DNA of 64,000 bases from Bradyrhizobium sp. Ce-3 (lineage in GTDB: Bacteria; Pseudomonadota; Alphaproteobacteria; Rhizobiales; Xanthobacteraceae): assembly GCF_022835695.1 (NCBI RefSeq), contig NZ_BQUV01000005.1, forward strand, positions 124,001-188,000, written 5' to 3'. This document shows, one piece after another, positions 25,665 through 33,353 of this stretch. A model generated the notes under the pieces. It was not told where the DNA came from and searched no databases. It worked only from the letters and a program-made list of their open reading frames with translations. Within the stretch, counting starts at the first letter, position 1, and every line of letters begins with the position of its first letter. Position numbers and translations under genes: made by a program.

Positions 25665-27254
25665 TCACTTCGCGGGCGAGGTGTCGTCGACCCAGAGGTC
25701 TTCGACGTTTTGATGGGTCAGTTCGGTCGCGTCGAGCTGGATTCCCTTGAGCCAGGGCTGCACCGCCATGACCGCCTTGTTGTAGTTGAAGAACCAGATC
25801 GGCGCTTCCTCCTGGAGCAGCGCATTTGCCTTTTGCAGCAGCTGGACGCGCTTGGCGGCATCGTCGGTCTGTCCGGCTGCGTCGATCAGCCTGTCGAACT
25901 CCGCGCTCTTGAAGGTCGTGTAGTTGCAGGCCGATTGCGGCGTCGCCGAGTGGAAGCATTTGAGCGCCGCCTGCGGATCCGGGCCGGTCGCCTGGGAATA
26001 GATGAAGGCCTGGAACTCGCCTTTGCGAATGACCTCCGCCAGCACCGCGGTCTCGACCTGCTTGACCTTCACCTTGATGCCCACCTTGTCCAGCATCGGG
26101 ATTGCGGCTTCGACGATCGGCAAGCCCCAGCTTTCGTTCTGGCTGGTGGTCCATTCGAACTCAAAGCCGTTGGGATAGCCCGCATCCGCGAGCAATTGCT
26201 TGGCCTTCGCCGGATCGTAAGGGTAGGGCTTCATGGTCTTGTCGTACGCCGGCGAGGTCAACGGCAGCCAGCTCGTGGCGCGATAGGCTTTGCCCTTGAC
26301 CAGCTTGTTGATGATCAGATCGGCATCGATCGCGTAGTTGATAGCCTGTCGAACCCGCTTGTCGGAGAACGGCTTGAATGCGGGATTCATCCCCATATAG
26401 CGGGTAAATACCTCGGCGACCTCGACGATGGTGCCTTTGAGGTCGGGGTCGGCCTGATAGGCGAGATACTGCGCCGGCCCGAGCACCGAGGTGTCGATTT
26501 CCTTGTTGCGGAAGGCGACATCGCGCGCCGCTGCCTCACCCATCAGCGATATCACGAGCTTGTCGGCATATGGCTTGCCGGGCTTGTAGAACCGGTCCCA
26601 CCGTTCCAGCACGATGCGCGAGCCCGGCACGTGCTCAACGAATTTGAATGGGCCAAGGCCAATCGGCTTCTGGATGAAGCTCTCCTTGGAACCCTCGTCG
26701 GCGGGATAGATCGAGGTCAGCGCGGTGAAGAAATAGAAGGCGGGATCGACTTTCTCGGTCAGCTTCATTTCAAGAGTGAAGTCGTCGATCTTCTTCAGGC
26801 CGGAGATTTCCTTGGCCTGGCCCTTCTCGACCTCGGCCGCACCCTCGATCACGCGGACGAAGCGCGCGCCGGGAAAGGCCTTGGTGCCGTCCATGATGCG
26901 ATTGTAGGACCAGATGATGTCGTCGGCCGTCATCTTGCGGCCGTTGTGGAAATAGGCGTCGTCGCGCAGCTTGAAGGTATGAACGAGGCCGCCGCCCGAG
27001 ACGGTCACCTCCTTGGCAAGTTCCAGCACCGGCTTGCCCTCGGTCGAGTCCCAGATGTAGAGCGAGCGGTGCAGGGCTTTCGCGTAGATCTCGTCCTGGG
27101 CGCGCGGCGTCGTGTGGATGTCCATGCTGGTGAAACTGGAGCCATAGGGCGCCGTCATGCGAATGGTCCCGCCCTTGCGCGGTGTCTGGGCCTCCGCCGT
27201 GGCGGCGAGTGCAAGCCCGAGGCCAGCCACGATCGCAATCATCCTGAACATCAT
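25665..27254 (-). CDS. peptide/nickel-type ABC transporter substrate-binding protein (DppA-like)
   Basis: A 529-residue periplasmic binding protein of the SBP_bac_5 family. The signal peptide ends LAATAEA, followed by QTPRKGGTIRMTAPYG. Family motifs include LAKEVTVSGGGLVHTFKLRDDAYFHNGRKMTADDIIWSYNRIMD and NPAFKPFSDKRVRQAINYAID. It delivers oligopeptides or other organic solutes to the DppBCDF-like transporter encoded downstream. The ligand cannot be predicted. It is the first gene of the operon; the start is one of two consecutive ATG codons (27254 or 27251). Confidence 0.92.
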   Translation of the reverse strand: MMFRMIAIVAGLGLALAATAEAQTPRKGGTIRMTAPYGSSFTSMDIHTTPRAQDEIYAKALHRSLYIWDSTEGKPVLELAKEVTVSGGGLVHTFKLRDDAYFHNGRKMTADDIIWSYNRIMDGTKAFPGARFVRVIEGAAEVEKGQAKEISGLKKIDDFTLEMKLTEKVDPAFYFFTALTSIYPADEGSKESFIQKPIGLGPFKFVEHVPGSRIVLERWDRFYKPGKPYADKLVISLMGEAAARDVAFRNKEIDTSVLGPAQYLAYQADPDLKGTIVEVAEVFTRYMGMNPAFKPFSDKRVRQAINYAIDADLIINKLVKGKAYRATSWLPLTSPAYDKTMKPYPYDPAKAKQLLADAGYPNGFEFEWTTSQNESWGLPIVEAAIPMLDKVGIKVKVKQVETAVLAEVIRKGEFQAFIYSQATGPDPQAALKCFHSATPQSACNYTTFKSAEFDRLIDAAGQTDDAAKRVQLLQKANALLQEEAPIWFFNYNKAVMAVQPWLKGIQLDATELTHQNVEDLWVDDTSPAK

Positions 27255-27649
27255 GTTTTCCCCAACGATGCAGACGCGTTCCGATCAGCGAGTTGACCAT
27301 CGGCAGCGTGTCAAACGCAAGGTCCTCATGTCGTGCCGACGGCGACCGGCACCAAATATTTGCATCGCCGCGATGCGAACACCTGCCGCACATCATTTGA
27401 CGGCGCCGGACCGCGGCTGCAACTTGCGCGAGTAAGTAAGCAATTGCGATAGAACGGATTTCAGCTCAAGCTCTGAACATGCGAACCAATCCCCGGCGTC
27501 GTCCCGGGCAAGCAAAGCGCGACCAGGGACCCATAACCACAGGGTTGAGTTGTTGAAGGGAGCTGTAGTCCCGACGTCGCGCAACAATTACCTGCGGTGG
27601 CTATGGGTCCCTGCTTTCGCAGGGACGACGGATGCAGGTGAGCCAAAAA
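27255..27649. other. 395-bp intergenic region with a dispersed repeat
   Basis: This gap lies upstream of the binding-protein gene and downstream of the GAF-like gene; both genes lie on the minus strand. The part at 27255-27490 should hold the importer promoter, but I see no convincing -35/-10 pair. The part at 27497-27630 is a palindrome-bounded repeat listed separately. No gene is seen. Confidence 0.5.
27497..27630. repeat. palindrome-bounded dispersed repeat (~134 bp)
   Basis: The ends are CGTCGTCCC (27497-27505) and its exact reverse complement GGGACGACG (27622-27630). Inside, AGGGACCCATAACCAC near the left and GGCTATGGGTCCCTGC near the right form a second inverted pair. The combination of 'cccataaccac' and 'tatgggtccctgctttcgcagggacgacg' is a repeat I know from many Bradyrhizobium intergenic regions. 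Confidence 0.7.
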
Positions 27650-28588
27650 TCACAAGTACCAGGCCAGCACCGCCTTGAGCCTAGCGTTCTCGATCACCGG
27701 CAGCGCGACCACCTGGTTCATGCCGGAGGTCCGCGCGAGGGCGGCCGCGACCGATTCATCCTGCTTCAGATGCTCGGTAAGGGCGGGCATGCCGGTGGCC
27801 CACGCGCCGCCGATAGCGCCTTCACCGCGCCCGATCGTCCCGGCCGCATAGAGCGCGGCGAGATCGGACTGCTCGCTGCAATCGCCGGAGTGGAACAGCA
27901 GCGCCGATCGCTCTTCGTTCGGCACCCAGATCTCGAACCGGCGTGCGATCGGCGTCGCCTGGGCCGACAGGAATGTTACCACCCAGGTCTGATCGCCGGT
28001 CGTGTAGGGGATGCCGACCCCGCAATTGATGCCGATCTCGGATGCGTCCTCCCAGCGCAGGAATCCCTTGGAATTGTGCAGATCCTTGATGATCAGCGGC
28101 ATGCCGGCCTTCCAGGTCCGGCCGGGCAGGCCGAAGCCGCGCGGGAACTTGGTGTGGCGCGAATTGAACTCGAACATGTCGGCGGTGCCGTAGTAGCCGT
28201 CGACCAGCGCCATCTCGTGAGATCGGTCGGGGTCGTTGTGCCAAAGCTCGATCGCCCCGACATGCCTTCTGTCGTCACCGCAGAGCAGCACCATCACCGC
28301 CATCAGGAATTCGCCGGCGAACACCGGAAGCGCGACGCCGCAGGTCAGGCCGGCTTCGCGCGCCTCGTCGGTCCGCTTGAAATAGGAGTTGGCGAATTCG
28401 GTCAGGATGACCGGATGGCCGCTCGCCCAGGCCTTGCCGGGAAGGCCCTCGTCATAGGCGAACAGCGCGTGCTCGCTGACCGCCTGGAATTCGGCGAACT
28501 CGGAGCTGTGCAGGCTGCCGCCGAATTCGAGCCGCGTCCGCGTTGGATCGGGTACCCACAGTTCAACCACGCGAATGAAGGTTTTCAT
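27650..28588 (-). CDS. protein of three tandem GAF-like repeats
   Basis: A 312-residue soluble protein built of three similar units of about 105 residues (about 1-108, 109-214 and 215-312). Each opens with an ELW/EIW motif (VVELWVPDPTRT, AIELWHNDPDRS, RFEIWVPNEERS). Next comes a GLPGKAW-like motif (GLPGKAWASGHPVI, GLPGRTWKAGMPLI, AIGGAWATGMPAL), then a C/V-GV-LPV strand (TCGVALPVFAGE, NCGVGIPYTTGD, NQVVALPVIENA). These are GAF-domain signatures. No output domain (kinase, cyclase or helix-turn-helix) is present. Function and ligand are unknown. ATG 28588 is preferred over an in-frame GTG three codons upstream. Confidence 0.75.
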   Translation of the reverse strand: MKTFIRVVELWVPDPTRTRLEFGGSLHSSEFAEFQAVSEHALFAYDEGLPGKAWASGHPVILTEFANSYFKRTDEAREAGLTCGVALPVFAGEFLMAVMVLLCGDDRRHVGAIELWHNDPDRSHEMALVDGYYGTADMFEFNSRHTKFPRGFGLPGRTWKAGMPLIIKDLHNSKGFLRWEDASEIGINCGVGIPYTTGDQTWVVTFLSAQATPIARRFEIWVPNEERSALLFHSGDCSEQSDLAALYAAGTIGRGEGAIGGAWATGMPALTEHLKQDESVAAALARTSGMNQVVALPVIENARLKAVLAWYL

Positions 28589-28700
28589 CGCACGCACCTG
28601 CCGTCTCGCCGACGAATAGCATCGGCGATGTCACGGCAAAACGTGCGCTCAAATAGCGTGCAAGCGCCGCCCAAAGTTGATGCGAAGGCGCGATTTCGCC

Positions 28701-29495
28701 TCAGTCCCGGTACGACGGATCGGCGCGGTCGAGCTTGCGCAGCAGCGCCGGCCAGGCGAGTTCGCCGTTGCGGGCGGCGCGGCCGGGCTTGGGCAGCATC
28801 CGCTCATAGGTGTCCTCGAGGATGTTTTGCGGGGGATAGATCAGCTTGGTGTTGCACGACAGCGCCATCACCTGGGTCTGGCAGGCGCGCTCGAGCCGGA
28901 ACAGCACGTTGAACGCGGCGGGCACGGTGCGACCGACGACCAGCAGGCCGTGGTTGCGCAGGATCATCGCCTCGTTGTCGCCGAGGTCGCGCACCAGGCG
29001 CTCGCGCTCGTCGACATTGTCGGCGATGCCTTCGAAGTCGTGATAGGCGATGTGCAGGAAGCGCATCGAGGTCTGCGCCAGCGGCAGCAGGCCGCATTCC
29101 ATCGCGGACACCGCCATGCCGGCCGGGGTGTGGGTATGCGCAACGCAATCCATGTCGTGCTTGGCCATGTGGATGGCGCTGTGAATCACGAAGCCCGCGA
29201 CGTTGACGTCGTAGTCTGTCGCGTTGAGCAGCGTGTTGCCCTCGACGTCGACCTTGATCAGGCTGGAGGCGTCGATCTCCTCATACAGCATGCCATAGGC
29301 GTTGATCAGGAACTGGTCGGCGGTGCCGGGCACGCGGCAGGAGATGTGGTTCGCGATCATCTCGGTCATGCCGTACATCGCCGTGAGACGATAGCAGGCG
29401 GCGAGGTCGACACGGGCCTGCCACTCCTCGGCGCTCACCTGCTCGCGAACGGATTTCACAACCTTGATCGCGGGCGAGCTAACGGGGGGATTCAT
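28701..29495 (-). CDS. class II aldolase/adducin family protein
   Basis: A 264-residue class II aldolase-like enzyme. The probable metal-binding pair is in the CVAHTHTPAG motif, with a further His in MILRNHGLLVVG. The acidic region is FLHIAYHDFEGIA. The N-terminal MTEMIANHISCRVPG is typical. Such proteins cleave or decarboxylate sugar phosphates or related acids, or have unknown roles; the exact reaction cannot be given. The start MNPPVSSPAIKV is taken at 29495 because GGAG lies about 9 nt upstream; the longer upstream frame is not protein-like. It is divergent from the M81 gene. Confidence 0.85.
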   Translation of the reverse strand: MNPPVSSPAIKVVKSVREQVSAEEWQARVDLAACYRLTAMYGMTEMIANHISCRVPGTADQFLINAYGMLYEEIDASSLIKVDVEGNTLLNATDYDVNVAGFVIHSAIHMAKHDMDCVAHTHTPAGMAVSAMECGLLPLAQTSMRFLHIAYHDFEGIADNVDERERLVRDLGDNEAMILRNHGLLVVGRTVPAAFNVLFRLERACQTQVMALSCNTKLIYPPQNILEDTYERMLPKPGRAARNGELAWPALLRKLDRADPSYRD

Positions 29496-29680
29496 GGCGT
29501 TCTCTCCTTGAGATGTCTGCGGGGCCGGAGCCGATTGTTGCCGCGGACCATAGCAGAATCCGCGTGGCGGCAAGCGCCCGTGCGCCTGCGTATTTGCAGG
29601 TCTGGCGGGCAAAAACCGAATGTGGATTGGCGCGCCGCGCCTTCGATGTCAGGATGCGGAAAACAACCGAGGCGCATCGA

Positions 29681-31177
29681 ATGAGCGAACGCAAGACACG
29701 CATCGCCGTCCTGCATTTTTCCCACGAAACCGTCTCGTTCCTGCCGAACGAAACCACGCTCGACGATTTCATCTATCCGGGCTCGCCGGCCAGCGGCGAG
29801 GCGTTGCTGCAGTTCGATCCCAAGAACTACATGGGCGGCTTCGTGCAGGTAGCGCGCGAGTTCTCCGAGGTCGAACTGGTCGGCATCGAATCGCCGCTCT
29901 GGCCGAAGACCTACACCGGGTCGGGCTGGATCACCGAGGAAGCGTATCGCACGTTCACCGGCAGGATGATCGCCGGGCTGAAGGAGGAGGGACCGTTCGA
30001 CGGGGTCTATCTGTGCCTGCATGGTGCGATGGCGGTGCGCGGCGTGCCGCGGCCGGAGGCCGATCTGGCGCGGCAGGTTCGCGAGGTGGTCGGCCGCTCC
30101 GCCTTCATCGCCGCGACCTTCGACCCTCACGGCAATGAGGACGAAGCGTTCCTCGAACAGGCTGACATGGCGTTCACGGTCAAATATTTCCCGCATTATG
30201 ACGCGCATCTGCAGGGCGAACGGGCGGCGCGCATGCTGGTGCGGGCGATCCGCGGCGACTACAAGCCGGCGCACAGGACGATCAAGGTCCCCGTGATCTC
30301 GCCGACCGTGCTGCAATGGACCGGCGCGCGACCATGGATGGATCTCGTGCAGCGTGCGCTGGTGTGGGAGGCCCGTGAGGTCGACGTCTACGTCAACATC
30401 TTCTTCGGCTTTCCGTTCGCCGACGTTCCCGATGTCGGCATGACCGTGCAGGTACTGACCAACGGCAACCCGAAACTCGCCGAGCAGATCGCCCGCGATC
30501 TAGCCGGCACGATCTGGCGGCTGCGAGAGACACTGCTGCAATCGACCAGACTGCACAGCATTGCCGAGGGCGTGACGCTGGCCAAGCAAGCCGTCGCCGA
30601 CGGCAACACGCCGGTGGTACTGGCCGATCACAGTGATCGCTCGGGATCGGCGACCTGGCTGCTGCGTGAGATCATCGCGCGGGACCTCGCCAACACTGTC
30701 ATCGCGACCATTGCGGATGCGAAGGCGACCGCAAGCCTGAAGGCTGCCGGCGCCAAGGCCGGCGATGCCTTCGACATGGAGATCGGCGGCCGCGCCGACG
30801 AGTCAGCGGGCGATCCGGTCCGCATTCAGGGCACGATCTCGGCCGCGGGAGAGGGATACGGGCAGTTCTGGGTCTGCGTGCGCTTCGGGCGCAACAATGT
30901 GCTGATCCTCTCCACCTATCTGGTGCAGGTCATGGAGCCGTTCTCGTTGAAGGCGTTGCTGCCTGAGATCGGCAGCTTCGAGGTGATGGCGATCAAGTCA
31001 CGGGTGCATTTCCGGCGCGGCTTCGACGACAACGGCTTTGCCAAGACGATCCTGCTGGTCGAGCCGGACCAGCCGTTCCTCGGCACGACGCGCCTGGACA
31101 AGCTGCCTTACAGCAATGTCGACCTCGCGCAGTTCTATCCGTACGGCAATCCCGCGTTCCTGGAGTCGTCGTCATGA
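29681..31177 (+). CDS. M81 (MlrC-like) family metallopeptidase
   Basis: A 498-residue MlrC-type protein. N-terminal domain motifs are AVLHFSHETVSFLPNETTLDDF, VYLCLHGAMAVRG and ATFDPHGNEDEA. The C-terminal domain begins near VVLADHSDRSGS. MlrC of microcystin degraders is a zinc peptidase acting on the linear toxin, but most family members sit in ordinary catabolic clusters with unknown substrates. The start ATG 29681 has GAGG about 8 nt upstream. It overlaps the following GST gene by ATGA, so the two are translated together. Confidence 0.9.
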   Translation: MSERKTRIAVLHFSHETVSFLPNETTLDDFIYPGSPASGEALLQFDPKNYMGGFVQVAREFSEVELVGIESPLWPKTYTGSGWITEEAYRTFTGRMIAGLKEEGPFDGVYLCLHGAMAVRGVPRPEADLARQVREVVGRSAFIAATFDPHGNEDEAFLEQADMAFTVKYFPHYDAHLQGERAARMLVRAIRGDYKPAHRTIKVPVISPTVLQWTGARPWMDLVQRALVWEAREVDVYVNIFFGFPFADVPDVGMTVQVLTNGNPKLAEQIARDLAGTIWRLRETLLQSTRLHSIAEGVTLAKQAVADGNTPVVLADHSDRSGSATWLLREIIARDLANTVIATIADAKATASLKAAGAKAGDAFDMEIGGRADESAGDPVRIQGTISAAGEGYGQFWVCVRFGRNNVLILSTYLVQVMEPFSLKALLPEIGSFEVMAIKSRVHFRRGFDDNGFAKTILLVEPDQPFLGTTRLDKLPYSNVDLAQFYPYGNPAFLESSS

Positions 31178-32184
31178 CGGAAGGCCGCTATCGCCTGATC
31201 GGATCGACCGCGTCGCCCTATGCGATCAAGCTGCGCGCGCTGTTGCGCTACCGGCGAATCCCTCACGACTGGGTGATCATGACCAAGGCGCTGCGCGCCG
31301 CAACGGCGCATCTGAAGCCGATGCTGATCCCGGTGCTGCAATATCCCGACGGCAGCTATCGCGGCGAGACCACGACGCTGGCCTACGATCTGGAAGCGCG
31401 TCATCAGGGGCGATCGGTGATCCCTGAGGACAAGGCTGTCGCGTTCATCTGCGACCTGCTCGAGGACCTCGCGGACGAATGGGCGGTGAAGCCGCTGTTT
31501 CTGTATCGCTGGTGGGATCCCGAGGATCAGGCCTACGTGTCGCGCTGGGCCGGCGAGGAATGGTCGACGTCGGATGCCGAAGCCGGCAGCGGCGAGGAGA
31601 TCGACGAATTCCGGCGGCGGCAGATCTCGCGCATGGTGATTCTCGGCGCCACCGACGAGAACCGGCCGCTGCTGGAGGAGAGCTATCGCCGGATACTTGC
31701 AGCGTTCGAGCCGCATGTCGGCATGACGAACTATCTGTTCGGCAGCCGGCCGTCGCTGGCGGATTTCGCCTGGTTCGGACAACTCGGTGAGATGGCGACC
31801 GACCCGACCCCGATGCGGATCATGCGCGAGCAGGCGCCGTTCACCGATCACTGGGTGCGGCGGCTCGATGATGCGTCGGGTGTCGAGGGTAGCTGGTATC
31901 CGCGCGAGCAGGCGCTCGGCGGATTCGCCGAAGCGTTGCTGCGGATTGCGGGCGAGCTCTATCTGCCGTTCCTGGCCGCCAATGCCAATGCGTTCGCGAA
32001 AGGCCTCGCGCGACTCGAGATCAACGTCTGGGGATTGCCCTACGCACTGGCGCCGTTCAAATATCAGGTCAAGTGCCTGCAGCAGTTGCGCGAAAAGTTC
32101 GCTGCCCTGGATGCCGGCGATCCCGCAGCGTTGCAGCCGGTGCTGGAACGCACCGGATGCTGGGCCATCCTGAATGGAAGCTGA
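31174..32184 (+). CDS. glutathione S-transferase family protein
   Basis: A 336-residue GST-like protein, longer than the usual 200-230. The N-terminal thioredoxin-like domain (residues about 5-85) reads LIGSTASPYAIKLRALLRYR and PVLQYPDGSYRGETTTLAYDLE. The C-terminal helical domain has MTNYLFGSRPSLADFAWFGQL near residues 187-207. About 120 extra residues follow. It is translationally coupled to the M81 gene, suggesting a shared detoxification or degradation role; the substrate is unknown. Confidence 0.85.
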   Translation: MTEGRYRLIGSTASPYAIKLRALLRYRRIPHDWVIMTKALRAATAHLKPMLIPVLQYPDGSYRGETTTLAYDLEARHQGRSVIPEDKAVAFICDLLEDLADEWAVKPLFLYRWWDPEDQAYVSRWAGEEWSTSDAEAGSGEEIDEFRRRQISRMVILGATDENRPLLEESYRRILAAFEPHVGMTNYLFGSRPSLADFAWFGQLGEMATDPTPMRIMREQAPFTDHWVRRLDDASGVEGSWYPREQALGGFAEALLRIAGELYLPFLAANANAFAKGLARLEINVWGLPYALAPFKYQVKCLQQLREKFAALDAGDPAALQPVLERTGCWAILNGS

Positions 32185-32218
32185 TCGATAGGGATGATGG
32201 CTTCAAAACGGCGTGAGC

Positions 32219-32851
32219 TCAGGTGCGGTGCCTGCTGCCGAGCGCCGTCGCAATCGTCTCGGGATGCCTGATGCGTTCGATCAGCATGTCGATGCGGTCG
32301 CCGCCCCAGAACAGTTCGCCGTTGAACACCATGCTGGGAACTCCGAACACGCCGAGCGCTTCGGCCTCATCGATGATGCGGTTGTGTTCCGCGCGGGCAG
32401 GGCCGCGAACATAGGCCTCGAACGCCCCAGTGGAGCCGCCGATCGCGGCGATTACGCCGGCGATCTCCGACAACTCGTCGATCTCCAGCTCGTGGTTCCA
32501 GAACCTCCGGAACACCGTGTCGTGATAGGGCCGGAACAGGCCGTGCCGTTGCGCGAACAACATCCCGGCGCTGGCGTAGAACGCGTCGTAGATCCGGCGC
32601 GGGCCCTTCATGGTCAGCCCCTGCGCATTGGCGAACCGCCGCGCATCCATGTAGGAATAGCGTACCTTGCGCCAGAAGTGCGCCGTGCGCTCCTCGACCG
32701 TGCCCATGAACTCGGGAATGCGCAGCGTGTAGGGCAACCACTCAAGCTCGACGCCGTAGGTCTCCTCGAGCTCGAACAGCCGCTTGTTGGCGACATAGGC
32801 GTAGGGAGACTTGTAGTCGGTGTAGATCCTGACCTTCGGCTTTTCGACCAT
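32219..32851 (-). CDS. DsbA-like 2-hydroxychromene-2-carboxylate isomerase family protein
   Basis: A 210-residue kappa-class GST/HCCA-isomerase-like protein. The N-terminal IYTDYKSPYAYVANKRLFEL shows the D-x-x-S-P-Y-x-Y motif with Ser in place of the redox Cys, and the C-terminal ALGVFGVPSMVFNGELFWGGDRI is the cis-Pro loop region of the family. Such proteins isomerise aromatic-pathway intermediates with glutathione or act as redox-inactive relatives. The start MVEKPKVRIYTD at 32851 follows GGGGGACGAACG. It converges on the GST gene, 34 bp apart. Confidence 0.87.
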   Translation of the reverse strand: MVEKPKVRIYTDYKSPYAYVANKRLFELEETYGVELEWLPYTLRIPEFMGTVEERTAHFWRKVRYSYMDARRFANAQGLTMKGPRRIYDAFYASAGMLFAQRHGLFRPYHDTVFRRFWNHELEIDELSEIAGVIAAIGGSTGAFEAYVRGPARAEHNRIIDEAEALGVFGVPSMVFNGELFWGGDRIDMLIERIRHPETIATALGSRHRT

Positions 32852-33353
32852 CGTTCGTCCCCCTGTCAGGACATTGTTCCCGATCACGCGCGATGGCGCA
32901 ATGCGGTGCGACGATGGAGAGGTGGCGCGCAAACGAATGGGCCCCGGTGCATTCAAGCATCGCGGGGCCCTGCTACTTCGTTTTAGCGAAGGATCTCTGG
33001 TGTAGACCAGTGGTGTTTCGGGACCTAAAAGCGCTTGGCCTTTGCGCTCTCGTCCTGCGGATATGTTCAGATTGTCGGCGGTACACGTGGCTAGCAGCTG
33101 CTATTCGCCTCAACGTGCACCGAGACCTTGCCGCTGAGCAAGGTCACTGGCTTTCGCCGGTGGCGTCATGCTCCTCTCCAAGAGTGGGCCGGCGGACCCC
33201 TGTCCGCTTCTGCTGCCTGGCGGCCGATCCTATAATCGTCCGTCAATTCCTGCGACGCGAGGAGCAGACGCTCCAGCACCCCAACAGGTGCAGTCGGCGA
33301 AATGCTGCGGCAGTTATGGCCGCCTGTCAAGTTAACGAGCGGGGTATTTCAGG
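32852..33353. other. 500-bp non-coding stretch with hairpins
   Basis: No recognisable gene. A strong palindrome GGGCCCCG (32939-32946) / CGGGGCCC (32963-32970) is followed on the + strand by TGCTACTTCGTTTTAG, which looks like an intrinsic terminator without an obvious upstream gene. A second hairpin is GACCTTG (33124-33130) / CAAGGTC (33139-33145). The stretch seems less coding-like than its surroundings. It could be a remnant of decayed DNA or hold a small RNA; I cannot decide. Confidence 0.4.

Noticed and set aside
24444-27296. 950-codon open frame on the plus strand across the peptide-type importer
   Set aside because: It is antisense to permease and binding-protein genes with full family motifs; its composition (Arg, Asp, Gln, His repeats) is that of a shadow frame.
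32939-32970. Hairpin as terminator of the DsbA-like gene
   Set aside because: That gene starts at 32851 and runs leftward, so the hairpin is upstream of it; it cannot be its terminator.
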